Positions 16,026 to 25,379 of a stretch of DNA of 39,973 nucleotides are shown one piece after another. The translations under genes and the position numbers were made by a program. Each line of letters begins with the position of its first letter. The stretch's first letter is position 1. The notes beneath the pieces were generated by a model that was given only the letters and a program-made list of their open reading frames with translations, was not told where the DNA came from and searched no databases. Source of the DNA: Dankookia rubra (GTDB taxonomy: Bacteria; Pseudomonadota; Alphaproteobacteria; Acetobacterales; Acetobacteraceae); assembly GCF_004355005.1 (NCBI RefSeq), contig NZ_SMSJ01000052.1:1-39973 (forward strand). The letters run 5' to 3'.

Positions 16026-17969
16026 ATGAGGGCAGGCTGGGCGCATTGGGGGCTGGCGGCATGGCTGGCGCTTGGCGGCGTCGCCGCGGCACATCCGCTC
16101 GACCCGCTGGACGCGGCGGAGATCGGGGCGGCGGTCGCCGCGCTGCGCCGTGCCGGCGCCGCCGATGACGCCACCCGCTTCGTCGCGGTGGACCTGGCCG
16201 AGCCGCCCAAGCCCGCCGTGCTCGCCGGCCAAGCGCCGCCGCGCCGCGCCCATGTCGTGCTCCGCCGCGGCACCGGCATGGCCGAGGCGGAGGTGGACCT
16301 GGCCACCGGCCGCATCGACGGCCCGCGCAGCATCGCCGATGCCCAGTCCGGCGTGCTGCTGGAGGAATGGGAGACCGCGGCGAAGCTCACCATGGCGCAT
16401 CCCGAATGGCAGGCCGCCATGCGGAAGCGCGGCTACACCGCCTTCGGCACGCTGTTCTGCGCGCCGCTGACCGTTGGCTGGTTCGACACGGCGGAGGAGC
16501 GCGGCCGCCGCCTGCTGCGCGTGCCCTGCTACGAAACCGGCGGCGCCCGCACCACCGTGCACGGCCGGCCGATCGAGGGCCTCTTCGCCATCGTCGACCT
16601 CGGCGCCGGCGCGGTGGTCCGCGTGGTCGATACCGGCGTGGTGCCGGTGCGCGCCGGGCCGGACCGTGCCGACGAGGCGTCCTTCCCCGACCTGCGCGCG
16701 CCGATGAGGCCGGTGCTGCAATCGGCGCCGCTGGGCGGCAACGCCGTCATCGCCGGCCACCAGCTATCCTGGGACCACTGGCGCTTCCACCTGCGGCTCG
16801 ACCGCCGCTTCGGCCCGGTCGTCTCGCTGGCGCGCTGGGCGGAGGACGGGCGCGACCGCATGGTGCTCTACCAGGGCCATGCCTCCGAGATGTTCGTCCC
16901 CTACATGGATGCCTCCGAGGCCTGGTACTTCCGCTCCTACATGGATATCGGCGAGTACGGCTTCGGCGCGCTGTCCTCGGAACTGCAGGCCGGCACCGAC
17001 TGCCCGGCGCATGCGAACTTCCTGGATGCCACCCTGCCCGGCGACGACGGCAAGCCGCTGGTCCTGCCCCGCGCGCTCTGCGTCTTCGAGCGCAATACCG
17101 GCGCCCCCGCCTGGCGCCATGCCGAGATCGTCGATCAGACCTACGAGGGCCGGCCGGAGGTCGAGCTGGTGGTGCGCAGCATCCCGACCGTCGGCAACTA
17201 CGACTACGTCATGGACTGGGTCTTCACCGCGCGCGGCGAGATCCGCATCGATGTCGGCGCGACGGGCATGGACGCGGTGCGCGGCGTCGCAGCGCAGAGC
17301 ATGGCGGACCCCGGCGCGGCGGCGGAGGTGACGACCGGCACGCTGGTCGCGCCGGGCGCGGTCGGCATTTGGCACGACCACTACATCTCCTTCCGCCTGG
17401 ACCTCGACGTGGACGGCCAGGCCAACAGCTTCCTGCGCGAGAGGCTCGCGCCGCGCGCCGCCGAGGCCGGCACGCCGCGCCGCAGCCTCTGGGCGCCGGA
17501 GCGCATCCCGATGCCGCGGGAAGGCGCGGTCGAGCCCGGCCACGGCCCGGAGACCTGGCGCGTGGTCAATCCCGGCACCACCACCTCGCTCGGCCACAAC
17601 CCGGGCTACGAGGTGATCCTCGGCCATGGCGCGACCTCGCTGCTCGACCGCCGGGACTTTCCGCAACGCCGCGCCGCCTTCACCGGCGCGCCGCTCTGGG
17701 TCACCGGATATGACGCGGCGGAGCGGCACGCCGCGGGTCCCTGGCCGAACCAGGCGCAGGGCGGCGACGGGCTGCCGCGCTTCGTCGCGCAGGGACGCTC
17801 GATCGACAATGCCGACCTGGTGGTCTGGGCGACGATGGGCTTCCACCACCTGACCCGGCCGGAGGATTGGCCGGTGCTGCCGACCAAGTGGCACCGGATC
17901 GAGCTGAAGCCCTATGGGTTCTTCACGCGGAACCCGGCGATGACCTTGCGGCGGGAATTCCGGCAGTAA
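16026..17969 (+). CDS. Periplasmic copper amine oxidase (TPQ primary-amine oxidase)
   Basis: 647 residues, with a signal peptide (WAHWGLAAWLALGGVAAA). Oxidises primary amines to aldehydes, releasing ammonia and H2O2. The TPQ precursor is Tyr392 in T-V-G-N-Y-D-Y; the catalytic-base Asp is D307 in YMDIGEYGFG; copper ligands are H450 and H452 (WHDHY) and H608 (GFHHLTRPED). Spacings between these residues match Arthrobacter globiformis enzyme values closely. All residues needed for self-processing of topaquinone are present. ATG at 16026 was chosen because it begins the signal peptide. Aldehyde products could be handled by the PaoABC-type oxidoreductase encoded nearby, but this is speculation. 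Confidence 0.95.
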   Translation: MRAGWAHWGLAAWLALGGVAAAHPLDPLDAAEIGAAVAALRRAGAADDATRFVAVDLAEPPKPAVLAGQAPPRRAHVVLRRGTGMAEAEVDLATGRIDGPRSIADAQSGVLLEEWETAAKLTMAHPEWQAAMRKRGYTAFGTLFCAPLTVGWFDTAEERGRRLLRVPCYETGGARTTVHGRPIEGLFAIVDLGAGAVVRVVDTGVVPVRAGPDRADEASFPDLRAPMRPVLQSAPLGGNAVIAGHQLSWDHWRFHLRLDRRFGPVVSLARWAEDGRDRMVLYQGHASEMFVPYMDASEAWYFRSYMDIGEYGFGALSSELQAGTDCPAHANFLDATLPGDDGKPLVLPRALCVFERNTGAPAWRHAEIVDQTYEGRPEVELVVRSIPTVGNYDYVMDWVFTARGEIRIDVGATGMDAVRGVAAQSMADPGAAAEVTTGTLVAPGAVGIWHDHYISFRLDLDVDGQANSFLRERLAPRAAEAGTPRRSLWAPERIPMPREGAVEPGHGPETWRVVNPGTTTSLGHNPGYEVILGHGATSLLDRRDFPQRRAAFTGAPLWVTGYDAAERHAAGPWPNQAQGGDGLPRFVAQGRSIDNADLVVWATMGFHHLTRPEDWPVLPTKWHRIELKPYGFFTRNPAMTLRREFRQ

Positions 17970-17976
17970 GGAAGAT

Positions 17977-18015
17977 CCGGGGGGAGGCATCCCCCCCCGG
18001 GCCCCTTCTATTTTT
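17977..18015 (+). terminator. Candidate terminator between convergent genes
   Basis: CCGGGGGG (17977-17984) pairs with CCCCCCGG (17993-18000), followed by a T-rich run (TTCTATTTTT). It lies 8 bp after the amine oxidase stop and overlaps the end of the amidase gene. Confidence 0.7.
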
Positions 18016-19369
18016 CCGAGTCCAGCAGCCACCGGGCGAGGGCAGCCGTGCCCGCATCCTGGCCTGGCTGCCCCATCAGCTGGACGCCGACCGGCATGCC
18101 GTCCACCGCCAGCAGCGGTACGGTCACCACGGGCGCGAAGAGCATCGAGCTCGGCGCGTTGAAGGCGACGTCGCCGGTCGGGCGCGCGGACTCCGCGTCG
18201 AAGACCGGGGCGGGGCCGGGGCAGGCGAGGGCGATCACCGCATCCGCCAGCGGCGCGATCCGCGCGTGGCGCGCCTGCGCCTCCTCCCGCATCGCCAGCG
18301 CCGCCTGGTAGTCGGCCACCGTCATCGCCTCCGCCCGCGCCAGCACCGCCTTGGCCCGGGCGCTGATGCCGTCCGGGTCCTGCTCCAGCAGGTTCCGGGT
18401 GTTCCAGCGATTCTCCCAGCCGGTGATCGCGCCGCTGATGGCGCGGGCATCGGTGATGCCCTGCTCGAAGCGCTCCGCCAGCGGGTGGTCGCCGCGGCGG
18501 ACCAGCGTGATGCCCGCCGCCTCCAGCCGCGCCAGCAGCGCGGCGAAGGCCGCCTTGCTGGCCGCGTCGAGCTCCGCCCAGCCCTCCGTCTCCATCACCA
18601 CCAGCCGTTCCGGCCGCCGCGGCACCGGCGGCGCGGCGGGGCCGGACAGCGGCGCGCGCCCCGGATCGCCGCCGACCCGCGATGCTATCGCCATCGCCAC
18701 CAGCCACATGTCCTCGATGCAGCCGGCATGGACGCCATGTGTGCTCTGGCTCGTCGCCTGCCTTTCGCCGCGGTTGATCGCACCCTGGCTCGGCTTCAGC
18801 GCGACATTGCCGCAATAGGCCGCGGGCCGGATGATGCTGCCGCCGACCTGCGTGCCGATCGCCGCCGGCACCATCCGCGCCGCGACCGCCGCCGCCGAGC
18901 CGGAGGAGGAGCCGCCCGGCGTGCGCCTGACGTCGAAGGGGTTGGTCGTCGGCCCGGGATGCGCCCCGCCGAGCTCCGTCGTCACCGTCTTGCCGAGCAC
19001 CACCGCGCCGGCCTCGCGCAGCGCCGTCACCGCGGCATTGTCGCGTTTCGGGAAGTTGCCTTTGTAGCCGGCGCAGCCCATCCCGGTCGGCATGTCGCGC
19101 GTCTCGAGCAGGTCCTTGATCCCGACGGGCATGCCGTCGATCGGCGAGAGCGGCCGCCCGGCCCGCCAGCGCGCCGTGCTGGAATCCGCCGCGTCGCGCG
19201 CGCCGGCCTCGTTCCGCACCACCCAGGCCTGCACCGCCGGCTCCCGCGCCGCGATCGTCTCCAGGCAGCGTTCGAGGTAGGCGCGCGGCGTGTCGGTGCC
19301 GTCGCGGAAGGCGGGCGTGGCGTCGTGCCAGCGCAGCGCCTGGAAGTCCTTTGGTGAGTAGCCGGCCAT
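18008..19369 (-). CDS. Amidase (amidase-signature family)
   Basis: 453 residues, cytosolic. The Ser-cisSer-Lys triad is visible: K85 in VGIKDLLET, S154 in PGGSSSGSAAAVAAR and nucleophile S178 in GTQVGGSIIRPA, with the 24-residue Ser-Ser spacing typical of the family. The substrate amide is unknown; family members cover aryl- and acyl-amides, allophanate and Glu-tRNA(Gln), but the latter's GatB and GatC partners are absent. GTQ replaces the common GTD before the nucleophile, seen in other amidases. It starts 10 bp after the TauE/SafE-family gene stops, suggesting co-transcription. Confidence 0.93.
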   Translation of the reverse strand: MAGYSPKDFQALRWHDATPAFRDGTDTPRAYLERCLETIAAREPAVQAWVVRNEAGARDAADSSTARWRAGRPLSPIDGMPVGIKDLLETRDMPTGMGCAGYKGNFPKRDNAAVTALREAGAVVLGKTVTTELGGAHPGPTTNPFDVRRTPGGSSSGSAAAVAARMVPAAIGTQVGGSIIRPAAYCGNVALKPSQGAINRGERQATSQSTHGVHAGCIEDMWLVAMAIASRVGGDPGRAPLSGPAAPPVPRRPERLVVMETEGWAELDAASKAAFAALLARLEAAGITLVRRGDHPLAERFEQGITDARAISGAITGWENRWNTRNLLEQDPDGISARAKAVLARAEAMTVADYQAALAMREEAQARHARIAPLADAVIALACPGPAPVFDAESARPTGDVAFNAPSSMLFAPVVTVPLLAVDGMPVGVQLMGQPGQDAGTAALARWLLDSEK

Positions 19370-19379
19370 GTCCCGCTCC

Positions 19380-20141
19380 CTATCGCAGCAACCCGTCCCA
19401 GGCCGGCAGGCTGAGCAGCGCCGCCAGCGCGATCATCCCGAAGCAGGCGTGGCGGAATGCCCGCTCGCTCGCCAGGCCGAAGATCCGCGTCCCGCCGAGG
19501 ATGCCGAGCCAATAGGCCGGCGCCGCCACCAGCACCGGCGCGACCAGCGCCGGGCCCAGCAGACCCGCCGCGGCGTAGGCGATGCCGGCGAAGACCGCGC
19601 CGGCCGCCAGGTACAGCGCGAAATCCGCCCGCAGCTGCCGCGCCGTGCCCTCCCGCCCCAGCAGGTAGGCCATGACCGGCGGCCCGCTGACCATGGCGAC
19701 GCCGCCCAGCACGCCCCCGGCGAGGCCGACGCCCAGCGTGACCGGCCGCGACGGCACGCCGCGGAACCGCCAGCCGGTGACCAGCAGCCCGAGCAGGCCG
19801 AGGATCGCCAGCGCCACGCCCCAGCGCAGCGCCAGCGGGTCGGCCAGCGCCAGCACGGCGGCCCCGAGCGGCGTCCCCGCCGCCGCGCCGAGCGCCAGCC
19901 AGCCCACCTCCCGCCGGTCGGCGATCCGCCAGGCCGCCGGCGTCAGCAGCGCCACCGCCAATACTTCCAGCACCAGCATAAGCGGTGCCGCCTGCCGGGT
20001 GCCGAGCCCGATCGAGGCGAGAGGCACGAAGATCAGCGCCGCGCCGAAGCCGGAGAAGCCGCGCGCCAGCCCGCCCGCCAGCGCCGCCGCCAGCAGCCAG
20101 CCCAGGGTCGCGCCGCTCGGCAGGGCGGGGAGGAGGTCCAT
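19380..20141 (-). CDS. TauE/SafE-family (DUF81) membrane permease
   Basis: 253 residues from ATG 20141; an alternative ATG lies three codons upstream. Two repeated halves of hydrophobic helices are visible: ARGFSGFGAALIFVPLASIG in the first half and LAGGVLGGVAMVSGPPVMAY in the second, both characteristic glycine-rich motifs of sulfite/sulfonate exporters. About eight transmembrane segments. The family moves small anions such as sulfite, sulfoacetate or taurine products. It shares an operon with the amidase, but the link in function is unclear. Divergent from the PaoA-type gene with a 166-bp shared upstream region. Confidence 0.92.
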   Translation of the reverse strand: MDLLPALPSGATLGWLLAAALAGGLARGFSGFGAALIFVPLASIGLGTRQAAPLMLVLEVLAVALLTPAAWRIADRREVGWLALGAAAGTPLGAAVLALADPLALRWGVALAILGLLGLLVTGWRFRGVPSRPVTLGVGLAGGVLGGVAMVSGPPVMAYLLGREGTARQLRADFALYLAAGAVFAGIAYAAAGLLGPALVAPVLVAAPAYWLGILGGTRIFGLASERAFRHACFGMIALAALLSLPAWDGLLR

Positions 20142-20307
20142 CGCCGGCATCCTCGCCCGCCATGCCGCTGGCGGAAAGGGGCGCATCCCGTGGTCCTGAT
20201 CCTCGTTAGCGATGGCAGGCGTGCGAGCGCCGCAACCCATCCCACGATGCAACCATTTCCGGTCGGCGCCGTTCGCGCTTCCGGACGACGCCGGAGCATT
20301 CCCTCCT

Positions 20308-20916
20308 ATGACTTCGCAGCCCGACGAAGGCGGCCTCGGCCGACGCGGCCTGCTGGGCGTCGGCGCCGCGGCGCCGTTCCTGGCCCCGCGCCAGGCCGCT
20401 GCCCAGCCTGCCCCGCCCAGCCTGCCCCTGAAGGAGAGGCCCGACATGACGCTGACCTTGCACATCAATGGCAAGGCGCACCCGCTGACGCTCGACCCGC
20501 GCGTCACCCTGCTGGATGCGCTGCGCGAGCACCTGGCGCTGACCGGGGCCAAGAAGGGCTGCGACCAGGGCCAGTGCGGCGCCTGCACCGTGCTGCTCGA
20601 TGGCCACCGCGTGCTGTCCTGCCTGACCCTGGCGGCGATGGCCGAGGGCAAGGAGGTGACGACGATCGAGGGCCTCGCCGGCGCCGACGGCGCGCTGCAC
20701 CCGATGCAGCAGGCCTTCCTCGACCACGACGCCTTCCAGTGCGGCTACTGCACGCCCGGCCAGATCATGTCGGCGATCGGCTGCGTGCAGGAAGGCCATG
20801 CGGAAAAGCCGGAGCAGATCCGCGAGTACATGTCCGGCAATCTTTGCCGCTGCGCCGCCTATCCCAACATCGTCGAGGCGATCCAGGCCGCCAAGCCGCA
20901 GATGGGGAGGGCCTGA
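20308..20916 (+). CDS. paoA: Aldehyde oxidoreductase (2Fe-2S) subunit, PaoA type
   Basis: 202 residues from ATG 20308. The N-terminus GLGRRGLLGVGAAAPFLAP has a twin-arginine pair followed by a hydrophobic stretch, typical of a Tat signal and consistent with a periplasmic enzyme. The plant-type [2Fe-2S] domain follows with GCDQGQCGACTVLLDG and a fourth Cys after HRVLSC, and the second domain has QCGYCTPGQI and GNLCRCAAYP. This is the small subunit of the xanthine-oxidase family of molybdenum hydroxylases. It is the first gene of a three-gene operon in the order PaoA, PaoB, PaoC; the next gene starts one base after the stop. Confidence 0.93.
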   Translation: MTSQPDEGGLGRRGLLGVGAAAPFLAPRQAAAQPAPPSLPLKERPDMTLTLHINGKAHPLTLDPRVTLLDALREHLALTGAKKGCDQGQCGACTVLLDGHRVLSCLTLAAMAEGKEVTTIEGLAGADGALHPMQQAFLDHDAFQCGYCTPGQIMSAIGCVQEGHAEKPEQIREYMSGNLCRCAAYPNIVEAIQAAKPQMGRA

Positions 20917-20917
20917 G

Positions 20918-21937
20918 ATGCGGCCCTTCAGCTATGAACGCGTGCCGGACCAGGCCGCGGTGCGGCGCGGCGTCCCGCAATCCGCCACCAGCCGCGCCGC
21001 GCCGGTGCCGACCATGCTGCTGGCCGGCGGCACCACGCTGCTCGACCTGATGAAGCTCGACGTGCTGCGGCCGGAGCGGGTGCTCGACATCAACACCCTG
21101 GCGCCGAAGCTCTCCGCCATCGAGGCGGACGCGCAGGGGCTGCGGCTCGGCGCGCTGGCCCGCATGGCGGCGGTCGCCGACGACGCCGCGGTCAGGCGTG
21201 AATTCCCGGTGGTGGCCGAGAGCCTGATGCTCGCCGCCAGCGGGCAGATCCGCAACATGGCAAGCCTCGGCGGCAACGTGCTGCAGCGGACGCGGTGCAG
21301 CTACTTCCGCGATGTCAGCTATGCCGCCTGCAACAAGCGCAACCCGGGATCGGGCTGCGCCGCACTGGACGGCTACAACCGGCTGCACGCCGTGCTCGGC
21401 ACCTCCGAGCAGTGCATCGCCAGCTATCCCGGCGACTTCGCCCAGGCGCTGATCGCGCTCGATGCCGTGGTGGAGATCGAGGGGCCGCAGGGTGCCCGCC
21501 GCATTCCCTTCGCCGAGCTGCACCGCCAGCCCGGCGACCGCCCGGATGTTGAGACCACGCTGAACCCGGGCGAGATGATCGCCGGCTTCGCCATCCCCGC
21601 TGGCCCCTGGGCGCGGCGGTCCCGCTACGTGAAGGTGCGCGACCGCGAGAGCTACGCCTTCGCCGCCGCCTCGGCCGCCGTGGCGCTCGACCTGGATGGC
21701 GACAAGGTCCGCCAGGCGCGCATCGCGCTCGGCGGCGTCGCCACGGTGCCCTGGCGCGCGACGGCGGCCGAGGCGGCGCTCGCCGGCCAGGTGCTGGACG
21801 AAGCGAGTGCGGAACGCGCGGCCGAGGCCGCCTTCCGCGACGCGAAGACCCATGGCGAGAACGACTACAAGCCCGAGCTCGGCCGCCGCACGCTGGTGCG
21901 CGCGCTGCTCGAGGCCAAGCGGATGGAGATCGCCTGA
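20918..21937 (+). CDS. paoB: Aldehyde oxidoreductase FAD subunit, PaoB type
   Basis: 339 residues. The FAD-binding motifs are LAGGTTLLDLMK (about 36-46) and IRNMASLGGNVLQRTRCSYF. Cys127, C138, C147 and C166 lie in an insertion with ACNKRNPGSGCAALDGYNR, matching the extra cysteines that bind a [4Fe-4S] cluster in E. coli PaoB. This separates the enzyme from xanthine dehydrogenase FAD subunits. The start is ATG 20918, directly after the paoA stop; the stop overlaps the paoC start by one base (TGATG). The FAD passes electrons to an unknown acceptor. Confidence 0.93.
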   Translation: MRPFSYERVPDQAAVRRGVPQSATSRAAPVPTMLLAGGTTLLDLMKLDVLRPERVLDINTLAPKLSAIEADAQGLRLGALARMAAVADDAAVRREFPVVAESLMLAASGQIRNMASLGGNVLQRTRCSYFRDVSYAACNKRNPGSGCAALDGYNRLHAVLGTSEQCIASYPGDFAQALIALDAVVEIEGPQGARRIPFAELHRQPGDRPDVETTLNPGEMIAGFAIPAGPWARRSRYVKVRDRESYAFAAASAAVALDLDGDKVRQARIALGGVATVPWRATAAEAALAGQVLDEASAERAAEAAFRDAKTHGENDYKPELGRRTLVRALLEAKRMEIA

Positions 21938-24201
21938 TGCCCGAGGGAATGATCGGCCAGAGCCCGGTCCGCGTCGACGGGCGGGCCAAGGTGACCGGCA
22001 CGGCGCACTACGCCTCCGACATGGCAGTGCCGAACCCGGCCTGGGCCTTCCTCGTCACCAGCGCCATCGCGCGCGGACGGGTCACCGAGATCAACGAGGC
22101 GGAGGCGCGCCAGGTCAGCGGCGTGCTCGACATCCTGACCCACCGCAACATGCGGGGCGAGGTGCAGGACGCCGGCTTCTTCGCCGGCGGCGGCTATACC
22201 TCCACCACCATGCGACCGCTGGAGGATGACCGCGTCCACCACGACGGCGAGATCGTCGCCATGGTCCTGGCCGAGACCTACGAGCAGGCGCGCGAGGGCG
22301 CCTACCGGCTGCACGTCCACTATGCCGAGGAAAATCCCGCCGCCGGCTTCGATGCCGAGGGCGCCGAGCTCGTCAGCGCCAAGGACGCCTCCAAGGGCAG
22401 CTTCGAGGATCCGGCGGTGGGCGATGCCGATGCCGCCCTCGCCACCGCTGCGGTAACGGTCGAGGCCGACTACGCCACGCCGACGCAGCACCACAACCCG
22501 ATCGAGCTCTTCACCACGACGGCATCCTGGGAGAATGGCCGGCTGACCATCCTGGAGGGCAGCCAGTACGTCCATGGCCTGCGGAACGGCATCGCCGCGC
22601 AGCTCGGGATGGATCCTTCGCTGGTGCGTGTCGAGAGCCCCTTCATCGGCGGCGCCTTCGGCTCGCGCGGCTCGCTGACCCAGCGCACCGCGCTGGTCGC
22701 GGTCGCGGCGCGCCGGCTGCGCCGGCCGGTGAAGCTGGTGGCGACGCGCGACCAGGGCTTCACCATCGCCACCTACCGGGCGGAGACGCGGCAGCACGTC
22801 AAGCTCGGTGCCGACAAGGACGGCAAGCTGGTGGCGCTGGTGCACGAGGGGGTGGAGGTCACCTCCCGCCCCGACCCCTACAAGGTGGCGGGCACCCAGA
22901 CGACCTGCCGCATGTATGCCTGCCCGAACATCCGCACCAAGGTCAGCATCCTGCATGCCGACCGCAATACCCCGGGCTTCATGCGCTCGCCGCCCGAGGT
23001 GCCCTACATGTTCGCGCTGGAAAGCGCGATGGACGAGCTGGCGGTGAAGCTCGGCATGGACCCGATCGAGCTGCGCCGCGTCAACGACACGATGCACGAG
23101 CCGATCAAGGGCCTGCCCTATACCAGCCGCAGCCTGATGCAATGCTTCGACCGCGGTGCCGAGGCCTTCGGCTGGAAGCAGCGCAACCCCGAGCCGCGCA
23201 GCATGCGGGACGGTGATTGGCTGGTGGGCGTCGGCTGCGCCTCGACCATCTACCCCACGCATCTCGGCGCCGCGACGGCGCGCGTGACGCTGACGCCGAA
23301 CGGCCATGCGCGGGTGCAGACCGCGGCGCATGACATCGGCACCGGCACCTATACCGTCGTCGCCCAGGCGGCAGCGGAAGGGCTCGGCCTGCCGCTGGAG
23401 AAGGTGGTGGTCGAGATGGGCGACAGCGAGCTGCCGCCCGCCCCGGTCTCGGGCGGCTCGAACGTCACCGCCAGCGTCTGCACCGTGGTGATGCAGGCCT
23501 GCGAGCAGATCCGCGCCCGCCTGGCCGCCGCGGCGCAGGACGGCCCGCTGAAGGGCCGCGACCCCGCGACCCTGCGGCTGGTGGACGGCACGCTGCGCGC
23601 CCCCGACGGCACGGCGGAGCCGATCGCGGACGCCATGGGCCGCGCCAGCAACGGCGCGATCGAGATCTCTGCCGAGAACATCCCGAAGGGCCTGCCGCCG
23701 GACTCGCTGAAGAAGCTCTACCAGGGCCGCCAGGCGCTGGGCGCAGGCCTCGAGGGCAAGGAGGTCGCGATGGCCGCCTTCGGTGCCGAGTTCGTCGAGG
23801 TGCGCGTCCATAGCCGCACCGCCGAGGTGCGGGTGCCGCGGCTGCTCGGCGCCTTCGCCGCCGGCCGCATCGTCAACCCGCGCACCGCGCGCAGCCAGCT
23901 CATGGGCGGGCTGATCTGGGGCATGGGCGGCGCGCTGCTGGAGGCGACCGAGATCGACCAGCGCCGCGCCCGCTACGTCAACGACAACATCGCGGAATAC
24001 CTGATCGCGGTGAATGCCGACGTGCCGAAGGTCGATGTCCTCTTCGTCGAGGAGGAAGACCGGCAGGTCAATCCGCTCGGCATCAAGGGCCTCGGCGAGC
24101 TGGGCAATGTCGGCACCAATGCCGCGATCGCCAATGCGGTCTTCCACGCCACGGGCAAGCGGGTGCGGGAGCTGCCGATCCGGATCGAGAGCCTGCTGTA
24201 G
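21937..24201 (+). CDS. paoC: Aldehyde oxidoreductase molybdenum-binding subunit, PaoC type
   Basis: 754 residues, the catalytic subunit. N-terminal MPEGMIGQSPVRVDGRAKVT is typical of the family; molybdopterin-binding segments include GGAFGSRGSLTQRTALVAVA and PPEVPYMFALESAMDELAV. The catalytic base is Glu721 in KGLGELGNVG near the C-terminus. Such enzymes use molybdenum-bound cytosine dinucleotide in E. coli and oxidise aromatic aldehydes, allowing periplasmic detoxification. No signal peptide is present on this subunit, so it may be exported with the PaoA Tat signal (hitch-hiker export). The XdhC/PaoD cofactor-insertion gene is not downstream, which is unusual for this operon type. Confidence 0.94.
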   Translation: MPEGMIGQSPVRVDGRAKVTGTAHYASDMAVPNPAWAFLVTSAIARGRVTEINEAEARQVSGVLDILTHRNMRGEVQDAGFFAGGGYTSTTMRPLEDDRVHHDGEIVAMVLAETYEQAREGAYRLHVHYAEENPAAGFDAEGAELVSAKDASKGSFEDPAVGDADAALATAAVTVEADYATPTQHHNPIELFTTTASWENGRLTILEGSQYVHGLRNGIAAQLGMDPSLVRVESPFIGGAFGSRGSLTQRTALVAVAARRLRRPVKLVATRDQGFTIATYRAETRQHVKLGADKDGKLVALVHEGVEVTSRPDPYKVAGTQTTCRMYACPNIRTKVSILHADRNTPGFMRSPPEVPYMFALESAMDELAVKLGMDPIELRRVNDTMHEPIKGLPYTSRSLMQCFDRGAEAFGWKQRNPEPRSMRDGDWLVGVGCASTIYPTHLGAATARVTLTPNGHARVQTAAHDIGTGTYTVVAQAAAEGLGLPLEKVVVEMGDSELPPAPVSGGSNVTASVCTVVMQACEQIRARLAAAAQDGPLKGRDPATLRLVDGTLRAPDGTAEPIADAMGRASNGAIEISAENIPKGLPPDSLKKLYQGRQALGAGLEGKEVAMAAFGAEFVEVRVHSRTAEVRVPRLLGAFAAGRIVNPRTARSQLMGGLIWGMGGALLEATEIDQRRARYVNDNIAEYLIAVNADVPKVDVLFVEEEDRQVNPLGIKGLGELGNVGTNAAIANAVFHATGKRVRELPIRIESLL

Positions 24202-24204
24202 CCT

Positions 24205-24243
24205 GCGATCGCCCTGCGTGATCCCACGCAGGGCGTGTATCGC
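24205..24243. terminator. Strong hairpin after paoC
   Basis: CGCCCTGCGTG (24210-24220) pairs perfectly with CACGCAGGGCG (24225-24235) around a four-base loop, with further outer pairing of GCGAT/ATCGC. No T-run follows, so it may act by RNA folding or as a Rho-dependent site. A second hairpin of GC-rich bases follows at about 24241-24267. Confidence 0.6.
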
Positions 24244-24340
24244 CGGCCCGCCGGTGGCGGGCGGCGGCCAGGCCGGTGGTGCCTGGACGCCGCCCCGCCG
24301 CCGGGGCAGATTCCCCGCCCTGAAGCGGAGGAAGCCGGCC

Positions 24341-25267
24341 ATGGCCAAGGTCATCATCAGCGTCGCCGTCACCGGGGCGATCCACACGCCCAGCATGTCG
24401 GACTACCTGCCCATCACCCCGGCCGAGATTGCCGAGCAGTCGATCGCCGCGGCCGAGGCCGGCGCCGCCATCATCCACCTGCACGCCCGCGATCCGAACG
24501 ACGGCCGCCCGACGCCGGACCCGGCGGTGTTCATGCAGTTCCTGCCGGTCATCAAGCAGTCCACGGATGCGGTGATCAACATCACCACCGGCGGCGGGCT
24601 CGGCATGACGGTGGACGAGCGGCTGGCGGCGCCGCTGCAGGCCAGCCCCGAGATGTGCTCGCTCAACATGGGGAGCATGAACTTCAACATCTCGGGCAGC
24701 GCCGCCCGGGTGCCGAAGTTCAAGTACGAGTGGGAGCGGCCCTACCTGGAAGGCACGACGGACTTCATTTTCCGCAACACCTTCAAGGATATCGAGCAGA
24801 TCGTCGAGAAGCTCGGCAAGGGCCACGGCACGAAGTTCGAGTTCGAGTGCTACGACGTCGGCCACCTGTACAATCTGGCGCACATGCTGGACAGGAAGAT
24901 CGTCGAGCCGCCGCTCTTCACCCAGACCATCTTCGGCATCCTGGGCGGGCTCGGCGCCGAGCACCGCAACCTGCTCTTCATGCGGGAGACGGCCGACAGG
25001 CTCTTCGGCAAGGATTATGTCTGGTCGGTGCTGGCGGCAGGGCGCAACCAGATGCCCTTCACCACCATGGCCGGCATCCTCGGCGGCAACGTGCGCGTGG
25101 GCCTCGAGGATTCGCTCTGGCTCGGCAAGGGCGTTCAGGCCAAGAGCAATGCCGAGCAGGTGGCGAAGATCCGCCGCATCCTCGAGGACCTCAGCCTCGA
25201 GATCGCCACGCCCGCCGAGGCACGGCAGATGCTGGCGCTGAAGGGCGGCGACCGCGTGAAATTCTGA
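24341..25267 (+). CDS. BKACE-family beta-keto acid cleavage enzyme (3-keto-5-aminohexanoate cleavage protein family)
   Basis: 308 residues, TIM-barrel (DUF849). Zn ligands are visible in IIHLHARDP, where His46 and His48 match the metal histidines of the characterised Kce. Other hallmarks are NITTGGGLGMTVDERL and AAGRNQMPFTTMAGILGGNV with GLEDSLW. These enzymes use acetyl-CoA to cleave beta-keto acids, exchanging the acyl group to give a CoA thioester and acetoacetate. The particular keto acid cannot be told. Start ATG 24341 has GGAGGA at 24327-24332. It is a separate unit after the paoC hairpin, and its natural partners are not in view. Confidence 0.93.
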   Translation: MAKVIISVAVTGAIHTPSMSDYLPITPAEIAEQSIAAAEAGAAIIHLHARDPNDGRPTPDPAVFMQFLPVIKQSTDAVINITTGGGLGMTVDERLAAPLQASPEMCSLNMGSMNFNISGSAARVPKFKYEWERPYLEGTTDFIFRNTFKDIEQIVEKLGKGHGTKFEFECYDVGHLYNLAHMLDRKIVEPPLFTQTIFGILGGLGAEHRNLLFMRETADRLFGKDYVWSVLAAGRNQMPFTTMAGILGGNVRVGLEDSLWLGKGVQAKSNAEQVAKIRRILEDLSLEIATPAEARQMLALKGGDRVKF

Positions 25268-25276
25268 AACGAGGCA

Positions 25277-25309
25277 GGCGGGGCGGCCGCATGCGGCAGC
25301 CGCCCCGCC
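25277..25309. terminator. Bidirectional hairpin between convergent genes
   Basis: GGCGGGGCGGC (25277-25287) pairs perfectly with GCCGCCCCGCC (25299-25309), loop of 11 bases. Located just after the BKACE stop and before the end of the DUF4394 gene. No T-run is present. Confidence 0.6.
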
Positions 25310-25379
25310 CTGCCGCCCGGCCCCGTGCGCGACGCGAAGGGAGGATTCGCCGCGCGCGGCCGGACAGCCGGCGGCGCGG

